Shown in pieces: positions 24,194 to 33,455 of a DNA stretch of 34,745 bases. The stretch's first letter is position 1, and each line of letters starts with the position of its first letter. The DNA comes from Scatosoma sp002474405 (GTDB taxonomy: Bacteria; Bacillota; Clostridia; Christensenellales; Borkfalkiaceae). The stretch lies in the NCBI GenBank assembly GCA_937892545.1, contig CALAFO010000056.1, forward strand, positions 1-34,745, written 5' to 3'. Position numbers and translations under genes: made by a program. Below the pieces are notes generated by a model. That model saw only the letters and a list, made by a program, of their open reading frames with translations, was not told where the DNA came from and searched no databases.

Positions 24194-25027
24194 ATGAAAG
24201 AAAGACTCGATTACCGACTGATTGCATCCGATCTGGACGGAACTTTATTGAGAGACGACAAATCGGTGGCGCCCGATACGTACGAAGCGATACAAAAATA
24301 TATGGCGGCGGGCGGGAAATTCTGTATCTGCACGGGGCGCATGCTGCCGTCCGTGGAAAAAATCGCGGCGGAACTCGGCGTGAAAGGAATAGCGACTTCG
24401 TATGCGGGCGCTCTGGTATCCGATCTCGATACGGGAGAAATTCTCTATGAAAATTCGCTTTCGGCGGAGGACGCGGCGGAAATTGCGGAATTTGTGGAAA
24501 AGGACGGCGTGCATCTGCAATTTTATACGGGCAGAACATACTACGTGAACCGCGACGACGAAACGCTGGCAAGATATGAATCAAGCTGCAGAGTGAAGGC
24601 GATTCCCGTGCTCGATACGCCGCTTTCCGCGCTGATACACGAAAAGAACGAGAAAGTAAACAAGCTGCTGATTATCGTGGAAGATTTGGATAAACACCGT
24701 GATTTGCTGGAAAAATATCAGGCGGAATTCGGAGAGAGATTCTGGGTAACGAGGAGCACGCTGAGATATATCGAAATTTTATCGAAATCGTGCAATAAGG
24801 GCACGGCGCTGAAATTTATGGCGGATTATTATCATATTCCGATAGAAAAAACGATTGCCGCGGGCGATCAGCTGAACGACGAAGAGATGCTGAAAGCGGC
24901 GGGAAAAGGATTTTGCGTAAAGAACGGCAACGAGGAAATGAAAAAAAGAGTGAGCGTGTTCCCCGCGACGAACAACGAAAACGCCGTAGGGAAAATCATC
25001 GAAGAATACGGATTTTCGCACGATTGA
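24194..25027 (+). CDS. Cof-type HAD-IIB family phosphatase
   Basis: A 277-residue haloacid dehalogenase-like hydrolase. Motif I is D13-L-D15-G-T, with D13 the nucleophile; motif II lies in CTGR (46-49); a Lys in the KSCNKGTAL segment is motif III; and motif IV is G224-D225-Q-L-N-D229. The C2B cap lies between residues about 85 and 190. Members dephosphorylate sugar phosphates, nucleotides or cofactors such as FMN; the substrate cannot be assigned. AAGGA precedes the ATG, 33 bases after uvrC. Neighbouring hprK makes a sugar-phosphate role attractive but unproven. Confidence 0.88.
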   Translation: MKERLDYRLIASDLDGTLLRDDKSVAPDTYEAIQKYMAAGGKFCICTGRMLPSVEKIAAELGVKGIATSYAGALVSDLDTGEILYENSLSAEDAAEIAEFVEKDGVHLQFYTGRTYYVNRDDETLARYESSCRVKAIPVLDTPLSALIHEKNEKVNKLLIIVEDLDKHRDLLEKYQAEFGERFWVTRSTLRYIEILSKSCNKGTALKFMADYYHIPIEKTIAAGDQLNDEEMLKAAGKGFCVKNGNEEMKKRVSVFPATNNENAVGKIIEEYGFSHD

Positions 25028-25088
25028 GCGCGCGGAAAAACGCAGAGGAAAAAGAGTGCGGCTTTAAGCCGCCGGAGGAAAAACACAA

Positions 25089-26009
25089 ATGACGCAACAT
25101 GTAACGGAAAACCTGAAACTGGATAAATTCGCGGGAGATCTGCATCTTGAAATCGTATACGCGGGCAGAGGCGAAATAACGCTTTCGAGCAAGAGCGTGG
25201 AACGCCCCGGACTGGCGCTTGCCGGGTTCTTCGATTATTTCGATACGAGCCGCGTGGAGGTTCTGGGATTTGCGGAACACGAATATCTCCGCTCGTTCCC
25301 GGAGGACGTCCGCCGCAAAAAGATTGCCGATTTGCTGGCGCAGGGAGAAATTCCGTGTATCATTCTCAGCCGCGATTTGCCGGTTCTGCCCGAACTTGCC
25401 GAAGAGGCGAGAAAGGTAAAATGCCCGATTTTCAGAAGTCCGAAGCCGACGACCGATCTGATGAGCGATTTATATATTCATTTAAACCGCGTTCTGGCGC
25501 CGACGACGAGAAGCCACGGCGTGCTGATGGAAGTTTTCGGCGTGGGCGTGCTGCTGACGGGAAAAAGCGGCGTAGGAAAGAGCGAAACCGCGATGGAGCT
25601 TATCAAGCGCGGACATCGGCTGATTGCGGACGACAGCGTGTTGATCAGGGAAATCACCAACGAATTGTACGGTTCGGCGCCCGATATGATCCGCTATTTT
25701 ATGGAGCTTCGCGGCATCGGCATTATCAACGTGAAGAGCATGTACGGTTCCGGTTCGGTGCTGGACGAGAAGAAAATCGATATGGAAATCGAAATGGAGC
25801 GCTGGCAGGAAGGTAAGGAATACGACCGCGTGGGCGACGAGGGGAGCACGGAAGAAATTCTGGGCGTGAAGATTCCAAAAATCGTGATTCCCGTATCGCC
25901 GGGGCGGAATCTTGCCATCATCATCGAAGTGGCGGCGAGAAATTTCCGACTGAAGAGTATGGGGTACGACGCAGCGGAAGAATTGATTTCGAAAAGCATA
26001 GGAAGATAA
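25089..26009 (+). CDS. hprK: HPr kinase/phosphorylase
   Basis: A 306-residue bifunctional enzyme that phosphorylates and dephosphorylates the regulatory serine of HPr, controlling carbon catabolite repression in Gram-positive bacteria. H143 in SHGVLM precedes the Walker A site 158-165 (GKSGVGKS). The adenine/HPr-facing segment with ELRGIGIINV and the C-terminal signature IEVAARNFRLKSMGYDAA are intact. GGAGGA precedes the ATG. Its presence implies CcpA-type regulation elsewhere; ptsH, ptsI and lgt, common neighbours in other Firmicutes, are not in the window. The U32 gene begins seven bases after its stop. Confidence 0.96.
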   Translation: MTQHVTENLKLDKFAGDLHLEIVYAGRGEITLSSKSVERPGLALAGFFDYFDTSRVEVLGFAEHEYLRSFPEDVRRKKIADLLAQGEIPCIILSRDLPVLPELAEEARKVKCPIFRSPKPTTDLMSDLYIHLNRVLAPTTRSHGVLMEVFGVGVLLTGKSGVGKSETAMELIKRGHRLIADDSVLIREITNELYGSAPDMIRYFMELRGIGIINVKSMYGSGSVLDEKKIDMEIEMERWQEGKEYDRVGDEGSTEEILGVKIPKIVIPVSPGRNLAIIIEVAARNFRLKSMGYDAAEELISKSIGR

Positions 26010-26016
26010 CGTACGC

Positions 26017-28473
26017 ATGGAAAGAGAATCGGTGGAAATTTTATCCCCCGCGGGGAATATCGAATGCGCGCGCGCGGCTCTCGGCGCGGGCTCGGACGCG
26101 ATATATCTTGGTTACAGCAGTTTTTCGGCGCGGGCGGGGGCGGAAAATTTCGACGACGAAAGCCTGAAAGAAATTATCCGCGAGGCGCATCTTTACGGCG
26201 CGAAAGTGTACGTGGCTATGAACACGCTGGCGAAAGACGAAGAGTTGCGGGAATTTGTTGTCGCGCTTTTAAAAGTGTGGAGCTTCGGTGCGGACGCGAT
26301 TATCATGCAGGATATTTTTCTGGGGCGGGCGATAAAGAAAGTTTATCCCGCAATCGTACTGCATCTGAGCACGCAGGCGGGCGTGTGCAACGAAAACGGG
26401 GCTTTGTTTGCGAAAGAGTGCGGATTTTCGCGCGTGATTCTTGCCCGCGAGACAAAATTCGAAGAAATAGAAAAAATTACGAAGATTATCGAAACGGAAG
26501 CGTTTGTGCAGGGGGCGCTGTGCACGTGCTTTTCGGGACAATGCTATTTTTCGTCGTTTGCGGGCGGACAAAGCGGAAACCGGGGCAGATGCAAACAGCC
26601 TTGCCGTAAAAAGTATGCGTACGACCGCGCGGGCGTTGCTGGGGCGGAAAACGGAGAAAAAAACTGCGCGGAAAAGGCTTATGCGGGAGCAAACGGGAAA
26701 GCCGGAAGCTGCGAAGCGCGCGGAAGCGACGGGAAGTATTACGCGTTGTCGCTTTCCGATTTGTGCTTAGGCGAGGCGGCGCTGAAACTGGCGGAAGCGG
26801 GCGTGAAGTCGTTTAAAACAGAGGGGCGGATGCGGCGGAAAGAATACGTTGCGGCAGCCGCTTTGTACTACGGAAAGATTTTCGGCGGGGCGGGCGAAGC
26901 GGAAAAAACGCGCGCGCTTTCCGATCTGAAACGTGCGTACAACCGCGGAAATTATACGCAGGGGCTTGGATTCGGGCAGGATAAGCGGTTGCTTTCGCCG
27001 TACGTGCAGGGGCATATCGGCGAAAAAGCGGGCGTTGTGAAAGTGGTGAACGGGAAATATTTCGTGGATACGCGCGAAGAATTTTCCGCGGGAGACGCGT
27101 TTAAAATTCTGCGGGAGAAAAAAGAAATCGGCGGGGCGACGTTTGCGGGAAAGGCGTCGCTTGGTGCGGGAAAAGGCGGATTTGCCGCGCGGGGAATGTT
27201 TATTTCGTCGAAAGAAAGACTGAAAAACGGCGACGGAGTTTTTGTTACCACCGATACGAAGTCGCTTGCGCGCGTGCTTTCCGTGCAGAAAAAACGGGCG
27301 ATTTTTATCGACGTTTCCATGAACGAAGGCGAGCACGGCGTCGCAAAATGCGGCAAAATTATCGTGAAAACGGCGGACGTTCTCGGTAAAGCGGAAAATC
27401 GGGCGTTGACGGGAGGAGAAATTGCGGAGTGTTTCAGAAAAACGGACGGGCTGCCGTTCGAAGTTAATTTTTCGAAAATCGAAACGAAAAACGCGTTTTT
27501 GCCGAAGTCGCTTTTAAACGCCTTCCGAAGGGAGTTTTACGCCGCGCTGGCGGACGCTTATGCGAAAACGGACGAAGAGCGCGGAAAACTTGACGCCGCG
27601 GCGTTTTTTGAGCGTTATGGCGCGGAACTTACGGAAAGCGACGACGGTGCGGTTGCGGAAACCTGTTTGGGCGTTGCGGCGATGGCGCGGCGGTTTACCG
27701 GAAAAGAAGAGAACGTGCGATTCAGGATAGCGAAACCGGACGATTATACGCGGTTTTTCGGCGGCGCGGACGGCGTTAAAGCGTATCTTAAAGAGCTTTT
27801 CGGTGAGATTCCGACGGACGAAAAAGCGGGAAAATACATTTACTATCCCGCGTATGCTGCCGCGGAGACGGAAAAAGCGATTGCGGAAGCCGTAAAAAGC
27901 GGTTGCATCGAGGGAATTTACGCGGAAAACTATTCTGGGGCGGAATTTGCGAAAAAGTACCGTACAAAACTGATTTTCGGTACGGGCGCAAACCTCACGA
28001 ATGTGGCGGCGGCGCGGGAAATGCTGCAGACGGAAGGGTTGACGGCGATTGTTTTATCCAAAGAAATTTCTGCGGCGGAACAGCGGAAAATAATGCGGGC
28101 GGCGCAGAAAATCGCGCCCGGCGTTGCGGTGGCGGCGTTGGATTCGGGCGATATAAAAACGATGGATCTTTGTTACTGTCCGTTCGGGAAAACGTGCGGC
28201 GCGTGCGATAAGCGGGAGTTTTATACGCTGACGGACGAAACGGGCAGGGCTTTTCCCGTGCGGAGATATAAAGACGGGTTGGGAGAGTGTCGGTTTGAAA
28301 TTTTTAACTGCGCGAATCTTGTGAGCGGGGCGCCGGAAGGGGCGACGCCGCTGATCGATTGTACGTGCGAACGGGACGTTGCGGGAACGACAGCGCTTTG
28401 CGGCGACGAAGAAGAACAGAAAAACAAATTTAAAAATTATACGTACGGGCATGCGAAAAACAGCGTGCTCTGA
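26017..28473 (+). CDS. U32 family protein with C-terminal DUF3656 (RlhA/YdcP-like)
   Basis: An 818-residue protein. The N-terminal U32 domain begins EILSPAGNIECARAALGAGSDAIYLG. The conserved cysteine block GALC169-TC-FSGQC176 and GNRGRC192-KQPC196 matches the residues that hold an iron-sulphur cluster in tRNA/rRNA-hydroxylating relatives (TrhP, RlhA). The middle region fits DUF3656, and a late cysteine cluster CYCPFGKTCGAC lies near residue 715. Length and layout suggest an RlhA-type enzyme modifying 23S rRNA rather than a true peptidase. Residues about 203-240 form an Ala/Gly/Glu-rich insertion between the cysteine block and YYALSLSDLC. It is tightly linked to hprK and mutS2. Confidence 0.87.
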   Translation: MERESVEILSPAGNIECARAALGAGSDAIYLGYSSFSARAGAENFDDESLKEIIREAHLYGAKVYVAMNTLAKDEELREFVVALLKVWSFGADAIIMQDIFLGRAIKKVYPAIVLHLSTQAGVCNENGALFAKECGFSRVILARETKFEEIEKITKIIETEAFVQGALCTCFSGQCYFSSFAGGQSGNRGRCKQPCRKKYAYDRAGVAGAENGEKNCAEKAYAGANGKAGSCEARGSDGKYYALSLSDLCLGEAALKLAEAGVKSFKTEGRMRRKEYVAAAALYYGKIFGGAGEAEKTRALSDLKRAYNRGNYTQGLGFGQDKRLLSPYVQGHIGEKAGVVKVVNGKYFVDTREEFSAGDAFKILREKKEIGGATFAGKASLGAGKGGFAARGMFISSKERLKNGDGVFVTTDTKSLARVLSVQKKRAIFIDVSMNEGEHGVAKCGKIIVKTADVLGKAENRALTGGEIAECFRKTDGLPFEVNFSKIETKNAFLPKSLLNAFRREFYAALADAYAKTDEERGKLDAAAFFERYGAELTESDDGAVAETCLGVAAMARRFTGKEENVRFRIAKPDDYTRFFGGADGVKAYLKELFGEIPTDEKAGKYIYYPAYAAAETEKAIAEAVKSGCIEGIYAENYSGAEFAKKYRTKLIFGTGANLTNVAAAREMLQTEGLTAIVLSKEISAAEQRKIMRAAQKIAPGVAVAALDSGDIKTMDLCYCPFGKTCGACDKREFYTLTDETGRAFPVRRYKDGLGECRFEIFNCANLVSGAPEGATPLIDCTCERDVAGTTALCGDEEEQKNKFKNYTYGHAKNSVL

Positions 28474-28492
28474 AGGAAAAGACGAATAAATT

Positions 28493-30919
28493 ATGAATCT
28501 GAAAGCGATTGAAAAAACGGAACTGAATAAAATTCTGGAATCCGCGGCGGGGTTCGCCACGCTGGAGGGCGGAAAAGAACGTTTGAAAAACTGTATGCCC
28601 GCCGATACGATAGCGGAAACGAAGCGGCGGCTGGCGCTTACGGGCGAATGCGTGAAGCTGCTGTTTACCTACGGGCTTTCCAAGGTGGAATTTTTCGAAC
28701 CTCTGGGCGACAGTCTGGAACGGGCGCAGAAAGGCGCGGCTTTGTCCTGCGCGGAATTGCTGGCGGCGGGGCGGCTGCTTCGTTCGGTACGGATTGCGCG
28801 GGATTCGATTGCGGGCGTTTCCGACGAAGAAATCACGCTGATGAAAGCGTATGCCGACAGATTGTATTACGACAGGAATCTGGAGGACGATATTTTCGAA
28901 AAAATCGTGAGCGAGGACGAGCTTTCCGACCACGCCAGCGAAAAGCTGTTTGCACTGAGACGGGATATCCGCGCGCTGAACGAGCGTATCAAAGCGCGCC
29001 TCGGCGAGTATCTGACGGGCGCGGAGGGAAAGTATCTGCAGGACGGCATCGTAACGATGCGCGACAACCGTTACGTGCTTCCCGTGCGCGCGGAATACAA
29101 ACGCAACGTGAAAGGGTTTATTCACGACCGTTCGGCTTCGGGCGCGACGTTTTTCATCGAACCGGAAGAAGTGTTGGAAATGAATAACGAACTGCGTTCG
29201 CTGCACCTTGACGAACGGGAAGAAGTGGAGCGGATTCTCAAGGATATGTCTGTGCGGCTGGGGCGGATGAAAGAGGAGCTGACGGCGGCGCAGGAGATTC
29301 TGGAAGAGATAGACGGGTGTTACGCGCGGGCGGAATACGCGTATTCGCTTGCCGCCGTGCGTCCGGAAACGAACGATAAAGGCGTGATTGAAATCGACGG
29401 AGGCAGGCATCCGTTGATCGATAAAAAGAAAGTGGTGCCGGTTACGCTTGCGCTGGGGGCGGAGTATCGCTGGCTGCTGGTGAGCGGACCAAACACGGGC
29501 GGCAAGACGGTTACGTTAAAAATGGTGGGGCTGTTCTGCCTGATGGCGGCATGCGGGTTGTTCATTCCCGCAAGGCGCGCGAACGTTGCCGTATTCAAAG
29601 AAATTTATTGCGACGTAGGAGACGCGCAGAGCATAGAAGAAAGCCTTTCCACGTTTTCGTCGCACGTGAAGAATCTTTCGGAAATCGTGGAGAAAGCGGA
29701 TAAAAATTCTCTGGTGCTTCTGGACGAGCTCGGCGGAGGAACGGACCCCGAAGAAGGACAGGCGCTTGCCCGCGCGGTGGTGGAATATTTACTGAAAACG
29801 GGCTGTACGGGCATCGTTACCACGCATTATTCTTCGCTGAAAGAGTTTGCGTTTACGGCAAAAGACATCGAAAACGCTTCCATGCAGTTCGATTCGAAAA
29901 CGTTGCAGCCGCTGTACGTAATCCGGCTGGGGCTGGCGGGTTCGAGTAACGCTCTGGCGATTGCAAGGAAATGGGGGCTGAAAGAAGAGATTTTAACGGC
30001 TGCGGCATCGTATTTATCGGAGGATTCGCAGAAGCTGGAAAACATTGTGCGGCGTGCGGAAGAAAGCCGTCTGAAAGCGGAAGAACTGACGAAAGAAAGC
30101 GCGCGCGAAGTAGCCGAACTGAAAGAAAAAATCACCGAGGCGGACGAAGAGAGAAAAAAGCTTGCCGCGGAACGCGAAAAACTGCAGGCGGGCGCAAAAG
30201 CGGAACTTCGGCGCAAAGTGGCGGAAAAAGCCGCGCAGGCGGAAGAATTGCTTTCCGAAATGGAAGCGTTGTTCGAAAAAACGGAACTTACCGAAGGAGA
30301 CCTGATTAAGGCGCGCACGCTGAAAAACAAGCTGATTTCCAAGGCGTACGAAGCGGAAGCGGAGGAAGAAAGCAAGCCGCAATACGCGCCGGCGGATAAA
30401 AACAAGCTGAAACCCGGCGATAAAGTGCTGATAGATACCGTGGGAAAGGTGGGAGAAGTGCTTTCCGTGCGCAAGGGAAAAAACGAAGCGGAAGTCGTTT
30501 GCGGCGAAATTAAGCTGCGCGTGAAAATTTCCTCGCTTTCCACGCTTATAAACGGCTGGAACGGGCAAACTAATACTGCGGCGGGCTCTTTTGCGGGAAA
30601 CGGGAAGAAAAAGGGAAAGCCGGGAATCGGTCGTGGAGACGTAAAAATCACGAAAAATCTTGCGCCGAGGCTTGCGCCCGCGCTGGAAATCAACGTGATC
30701 GGCGAAACGGTTTTAGAAGCCGTGGCTGACGTGGAAACGTTTCTGGATTCCGCGATTGTATCCAACCTGGAAGAAGTGCGTATCGTGCACGGTGTGGGAA
30801 CGGGAAAGCTGCGGGCTGCGATTCACGAGCTGTTGCGAAAGGATAAGCGCGTGAAGGAATACCGCCTCGGCGTTTACGGCGAAGGCGAGGGAGGCGTTAC
30901 CATCGTAAAATTCAAGTAA
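28493..30919 (+). CDS. mutS2: MutS2 (Smr-domain ATPase)
   Basis: An 808-residue MutS-like ATPase lacking the mismatch-recognition domain. MutS2 binds collided ribosomes and splits them (RqcU role) in Bacillus, and is also described as suppressing recombination. The core domain and clamp come first, then Walker A 332-339 (GPNTGGKT), Walker B LVLLDELGGGTDPEEG and TTHYSSLKEFA. A long coiled coil (about 510-620) and a KOW-like segment follow. The C-terminal Smr domain (about 730-808) has HGVGTGKLR. The usual LDLR/LDLH motif at the start of Smr is LEIN here. Last gene of the uvrC series. Confidence 0.95.
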   Translation: MNLKAIEKTELNKILESAAGFATLEGGKERLKNCMPADTIAETKRRLALTGECVKLLFTYGLSKVEFFEPLGDSLERAQKGAALSCAELLAAGRLLRSVRIARDSIAGVSDEEITLMKAYADRLYYDRNLEDDIFEKIVSEDELSDHASEKLFALRRDIRALNERIKARLGEYLTGAEGKYLQDGIVTMRDNRYVLPVRAEYKRNVKGFIHDRSASGATFFIEPEEVLEMNNELRSLHLDEREEVERILKDMSVRLGRMKEELTAAQEILEEIDGCYARAEYAYSLAAVRPETNDKGVIEIDGGRHPLIDKKKVVPVTLALGAEYRWLLVSGPNTGGKTVTLKMVGLFCLMAACGLFIPARRANVAVFKEIYCDVGDAQSIEESLSTFSSHVKNLSEIVEKADKNSLVLLDELGGGTDPEEGQALARAVVEYLLKTGCTGIVTTHYSSLKEFAFTAKDIENASMQFDSKTLQPLYVIRLGLAGSSNALAIARKWGLKEEILTAAASYLSEDSQKLENIVRRAEESRLKAEELTKESAREVAELKEKITEADEERKKLAAEREKLQAGAKAELRRKVAEKAAQAEELLSEMEALFEKTELTEGDLIKARTLKNKLISKAYEAEAEEESKPQYAPADKNKLKPGDKVLIDTVGKVGEVLSVRKGKNEAEVVCGEIKLRVKISSLSTLINGWNGQTNTAAGSFAGNGKKKGKPGIGRGDVKITKNLAPRLAPALEINVIGETVLEAVADVETFLDSAIVSNLEEVRIVHGVGTGKLRAAIHELLRKDKRVKEYRLGVYGEGEGGVTIVKFK

Positions 30920-30945
30920 ATTCTGCCGCTTTTCCGTACGGAGTT

Positions 30946-30966
30946 TCGGGCATAACCGATTTTTTT
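30946..30966 (+). terminator. Possible weak terminator after mutS2
   Basis: TCGG (30946-30949) can pair with CCGA (30956-30959), followed by seven T residues (30960-30966). The four-base stem is short, so the call rests mainly on the T tract and position. Confidence 0.35.
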
Positions 30967-31008
30967 CCGCCATAAAATATTATGAGAACGGAAAAAGGCG
31001 GTGAAAGC

Positions 31009-31758
31009 ATGAAAAGAAAAACGCGGAAAAGAAGCGCAAACCGGTGCGGTATGGCAACCGCTCTTACGAATTTCGCGCTGACATTGATTCTGCTTGCGGT
31101 GGGCGTCGCGTGTTTTTACGAGGACGGCGGAACCGTTTCCGCAGAGGCGGAGGAAAACGTGTATCGCCGCGGCGACGCGGGAACCGGGGCGGTGTGTCTG
31201 ATGTTCAACGTGTACGAAAACACGCCGGTCGTGTATGAAATTCTCGAAATCCTGCGCGAGGAAAACGCGAAAGCCACGTTTTTTGTGGGCGGGTGCTGGG
31301 CGGACGATAACGAGAAGTGTCTGAACGACATCAAGGCGGCGGGGCACGAAACGGGAAATCACGGCTATTTTCATAAAGATCACGCCGCGCTTTCTTTGAA
31401 ACAGAATAAAGAAGAAATAGAAAATTGCAATCTGATTACGGAAAAGCTGACGGGAACCAAACCGACGCTGTTTGCGCCGCCCTCCGGCGCGTACGGAAAG
31501 AATACGCTGATAGCCGCGGCGGCATTGAAAATGAAAGTCATTTTATGGTCCCGCGATACCATCGACTGGCGGGATCATGACGCTTCGCTGATTTTTCGTC
31601 GGGCGACGGAAAAGACGACGGACGGGGATTTTATTCTGATGCACCCCACGAAGCAGACGGCGGCGGCGCTGAAAGACGTGCTTGCGTATTACAGAACGCA
31701 TTCTTTGAAAGCGGTAACGGTTTCGGAATGTTTGTCGGCAACGGCGGCGCCGCAGTAA
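31009..31758 (+). CDS. Polysaccharide deacetylase-like protein, first catalytic motif missing
   Basis: A 249-residue protein with a basic N-terminus and one hydrophobic signal-anchor (about 16-36), so the NodB-like domain faces outside. ATFFVGGCW, GHETGNHGYFHKDH (the H-x4-H metal motif region), APPSGAYGKNTL, WSRDTIDWRD and ILMHPT identify the NodB fold. Where active deacetylases have TFDDGP the sequence is MFNVYEN, so both motif-I aspartates are absent. I recall a clostridial subfamily with the same change, so this is probably not an error. I chose ATG 31009; an in-frame ATG at 30982 only adds nine polar residues. It may act on peptidoglycan or just bind it. Confidence 0.8.
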   Translation: MKRKTRKRSANRCGMATALTNFALTLILLAVGVACFYEDGGTVSAEAEENVYRRGDAGTGAVCLMFNVYENTPVVYEILEILREENAKATFFVGGCWADDNEKCLNDIKAAGHETGNHGYFHKDHAALSLKQNKEEIENCNLITEKLTGTKPTLFAPPSGAYGKNTLIAAAALKMKVILWSRDTIDWRDHDASLIFRRATEKTTDGDFILMHPTKQTAAALKDVLAYYRTHSLKAVTVSECLSATAAPQ

Positions 31759-31792
31759 AAACGAGAAAAAACAAACGGGAGAAAAACGAAAT

Positions 31793-33043
31793 ATGCTGAA
31801 AGTAAAAACTTACGAAAACGGGCTGAAGCTTGTAGTGAAAAAAATGGAAGGGTTGCTTTCCGTTTCCGCGGGCGTGATGGTGAAAACGGGCGCGGCGAAC
31901 GAAACGGACGAAGAGGACGGAATTTCGCATTTCATCGAACACATGCAATTTAAGGGCACGCCCGATAAGACGGCGTTCGAAATTTCCGACGCGTTTGACA
32001 GAATCGGCGCGCAGGTGAACGCGTTTACGGCGAAAGAACTGACCTGTTACTATGCGAAATGCACATCCGACCATACGAAAGAGACGTGCGAACTGTTGTT
32101 CGATATGTTTCTGAACGCATCGTATCCGGAGGACGAAGCGGAGAAAGAAAAAGGGGTGGTGTGCGAAGAAATCAATATGAACGAGGATACGCCGGACGAT
32201 TTGTGTTTCGACGTGTTGTACAACGCGATTTACGGGAAAAGCGGGTACGGCAGAAATATTCTCGGTCCTGCGGCGAACGTGAAAGGGTTCACGAAAAGCG
32301 ATATTGAAAAATACAAAGAGAAGTATTATCACCCTGAAAACATGGTGGTGGTGTTTGCGGGCGGCGTGGATTTCGCGCTTGCCGAAGCATTGACGGACAA
32401 GTATTTTTCGGTATTGAAGCGGGGCGGGACGCCCGCGCCGCAACGGAATACGGAATTCGGCTGCAAAATTTTGAAAAAAGCGAAAAAAATCGAACAGACG
32501 CATATCGCCGCGGCGTTCCCTTCGCTGAAACGGGACGATCCGTTGTGCGACGCGTTGCAGACGTTCAACGGCATTTTCGGCGGAGGAATGAGCTCGCGAC
32601 TGTTTCAGGAAGTGCGGGAAAAAGCGGGGCTGGCGTACTCGGTATATTCGTACGTTTCGGCGTATGAGGATTGCGGAAATTTGATTGTGTACGCGGGGGT
32701 GAATCCCGAAAAGGCGGAACAGGCGCTCGGAGCGATTTCGAAATGTATCCGCGAATTGAAAGACGGCGGAATTACGGAGGACGAATTTCTGCGCGGGCGC
32801 GAACAGATGAAATCGGCGTTGCTGTTTTCGCAGGAGAGTACGTCGTCGCAGATGCTGCTTTACGGGAAAGAAATGCTGCTTTCGGGTAGAGAATACGATT
32901 TTGCGGGGCGGCTGAACGCGATCAACGCGGTTACGAAAAAGGACGCGGAAGAAGTGATGCGGCTGACGTTCGACGGCGGGAAGTACGCGATGGGCGTTGT
33001 GGGGAATTTGAAAAAAGGCGCGCGCTACGGCTTGGATTGGTAA
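31793..33043 (+). CDS. M16 family zinc peptidase
   Basis: A 416-residue protein of the pitrilysin/processing-peptidase family. The inverted zinc motif H46-FI-E49-H50 and a downstream Glu ligand (E126, in VVCEEINM) are intact in the N-terminal half. The C-terminal half has the conserved GMSSRLFQEVREKAGLAYSVYSY with the Arg/Tyr pair used in substrate binding. One such subunit of about 45 kDa usually dimerises into a clamshell and degrades peptides; Bacillus MlpA/YmxG is a comparable protein. GGGAG precedes the ATG, 34 bases after the deacetylase-like gene, so the two are probably co-transcribed. No signal peptide is seen, so it is cytoplasmic. Confidence 0.93.
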   Translation: MLKVKTYENGLKLVVKKMEGLLSVSAGVMVKTGAANETDEEDGISHFIEHMQFKGTPDKTAFEISDAFDRIGAQVNAFTAKELTCYYAKCTSDHTKETCELLFDMFLNASYPEDEAEKEKGVVCEEINMNEDTPDDLCFDVLYNAIYGKSGYGRNILGPAANVKGFTKSDIEKYKEKYYHPENMVVVFAGGVDFALAEALTDKYFSVLKRGGTPAPQRNTEFGCKILKKAKKIEQTHIAAAFPSLKRDDPLCDALQTFNGIFGGGMSSRLFQEVREKAGLAYSVYSYVSAYEDCGNLIVYAGVNPEKAEQALGAISKCIRELKDGGITEDEFLRGREQMKSALLFSQESTSSQMLLYGKEMLLSGREYDFAGRLNAINAVTKKDAEEVMRLTFDGGKYAMGVVGNLKKGARYGLDW

Positions 33044-33077
33044 CGCCGGTTGATTGCCGCTATGGAAGTTTTGTGTG

Positions 33078-33095
33078 AAAAATCGGGCGATTTTT
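33078..33095 (+). terminator. Possible terminator after the M16 gene
   Basis: AAAAATC (33078-33084) and GATTTTT (33089-33095) form a seven-base AT-rich stem with a GGGC loop. It is weak and has no extra T tract beyond the arm, but it is well placed 35 bases after the stop. Confidence 0.35.
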
Positions 33096-33125
33096 AACGA
33101 AAAGCGGAAAAACGCGGGAAAAAGC

Positions 33126-33154
33126 TTGACTTTTGCGCGCGCACATATTAAAAT
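33126..33154 (+). promoter_or_regulatory. Promoter of acpP
   Basis: TTGACT (33126-33131) and TAAAAT (33149-33154) with 17-base spacing, about 40 bases before the acpP start codon. Confidence 0.85.
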
Positions 33155-33194
33155 AGATTTGCAATAGAAAAATTATCCTACGGAGGAAACTTTT

Positions 33195-33422
33195 ATGTTT
33201 GAAAAAGTACGCGATATGCTTGCGGAAGCATTGAATATTTCTGCGGAAAAAATTACGATGGATTCTAACGTGATCGAAGATCTCGGCGCAGACTCTCTTG
33301 ATATGGTGGAGCTGTTAAGCCGCCTGGAGGACGAAGAAGGAATTACGATTCCCGAAGAGGATCTCGACGGGCTGACCACCGTGGGAGATATCGTGCGCGA
33401 GCTGGAGAAAATCGCGAAATAA
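33195..33422 (+). CDS. acpP: Acyl carrier protein
   Basis: A 75-residue acidic carrier protein of type II fatty acid synthesis. The phosphopantetheine attachment serine is S34 in DLGADSLDMVEL. Helix II and the DLDGLTTVGDIV end are typical. GGAGGA precedes the ATG. It stands alone between its own promoter and a terminator, not in a fab operon, so expression is probably set independently. It could serve another carrier-dependent pathway, but the sequence is close to housekeeping AcpP. Confidence 0.93.
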   Translation: MFEKVRDMLAEALNISAEKITMDSNVIEDLGADSLDMVELLSRLEDEEGITIPEEDLDGLTTVGDIVRELEKIAK

Positions 33423-33455
33423 CCGTTTGAATTAAGCGAAAAAGCGTGAAAATGG

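Noticed and set aside
3019..30919. mutS, mutL, uvrC and mutS2 in one window as a new repair island
   Set aside because: The two groups lie in separate operons with arrangements common in Clostridia (miaB-mutS-mutL-miaA; uvrC-hprK-U32-mutS2), so this is ordinary synteny.
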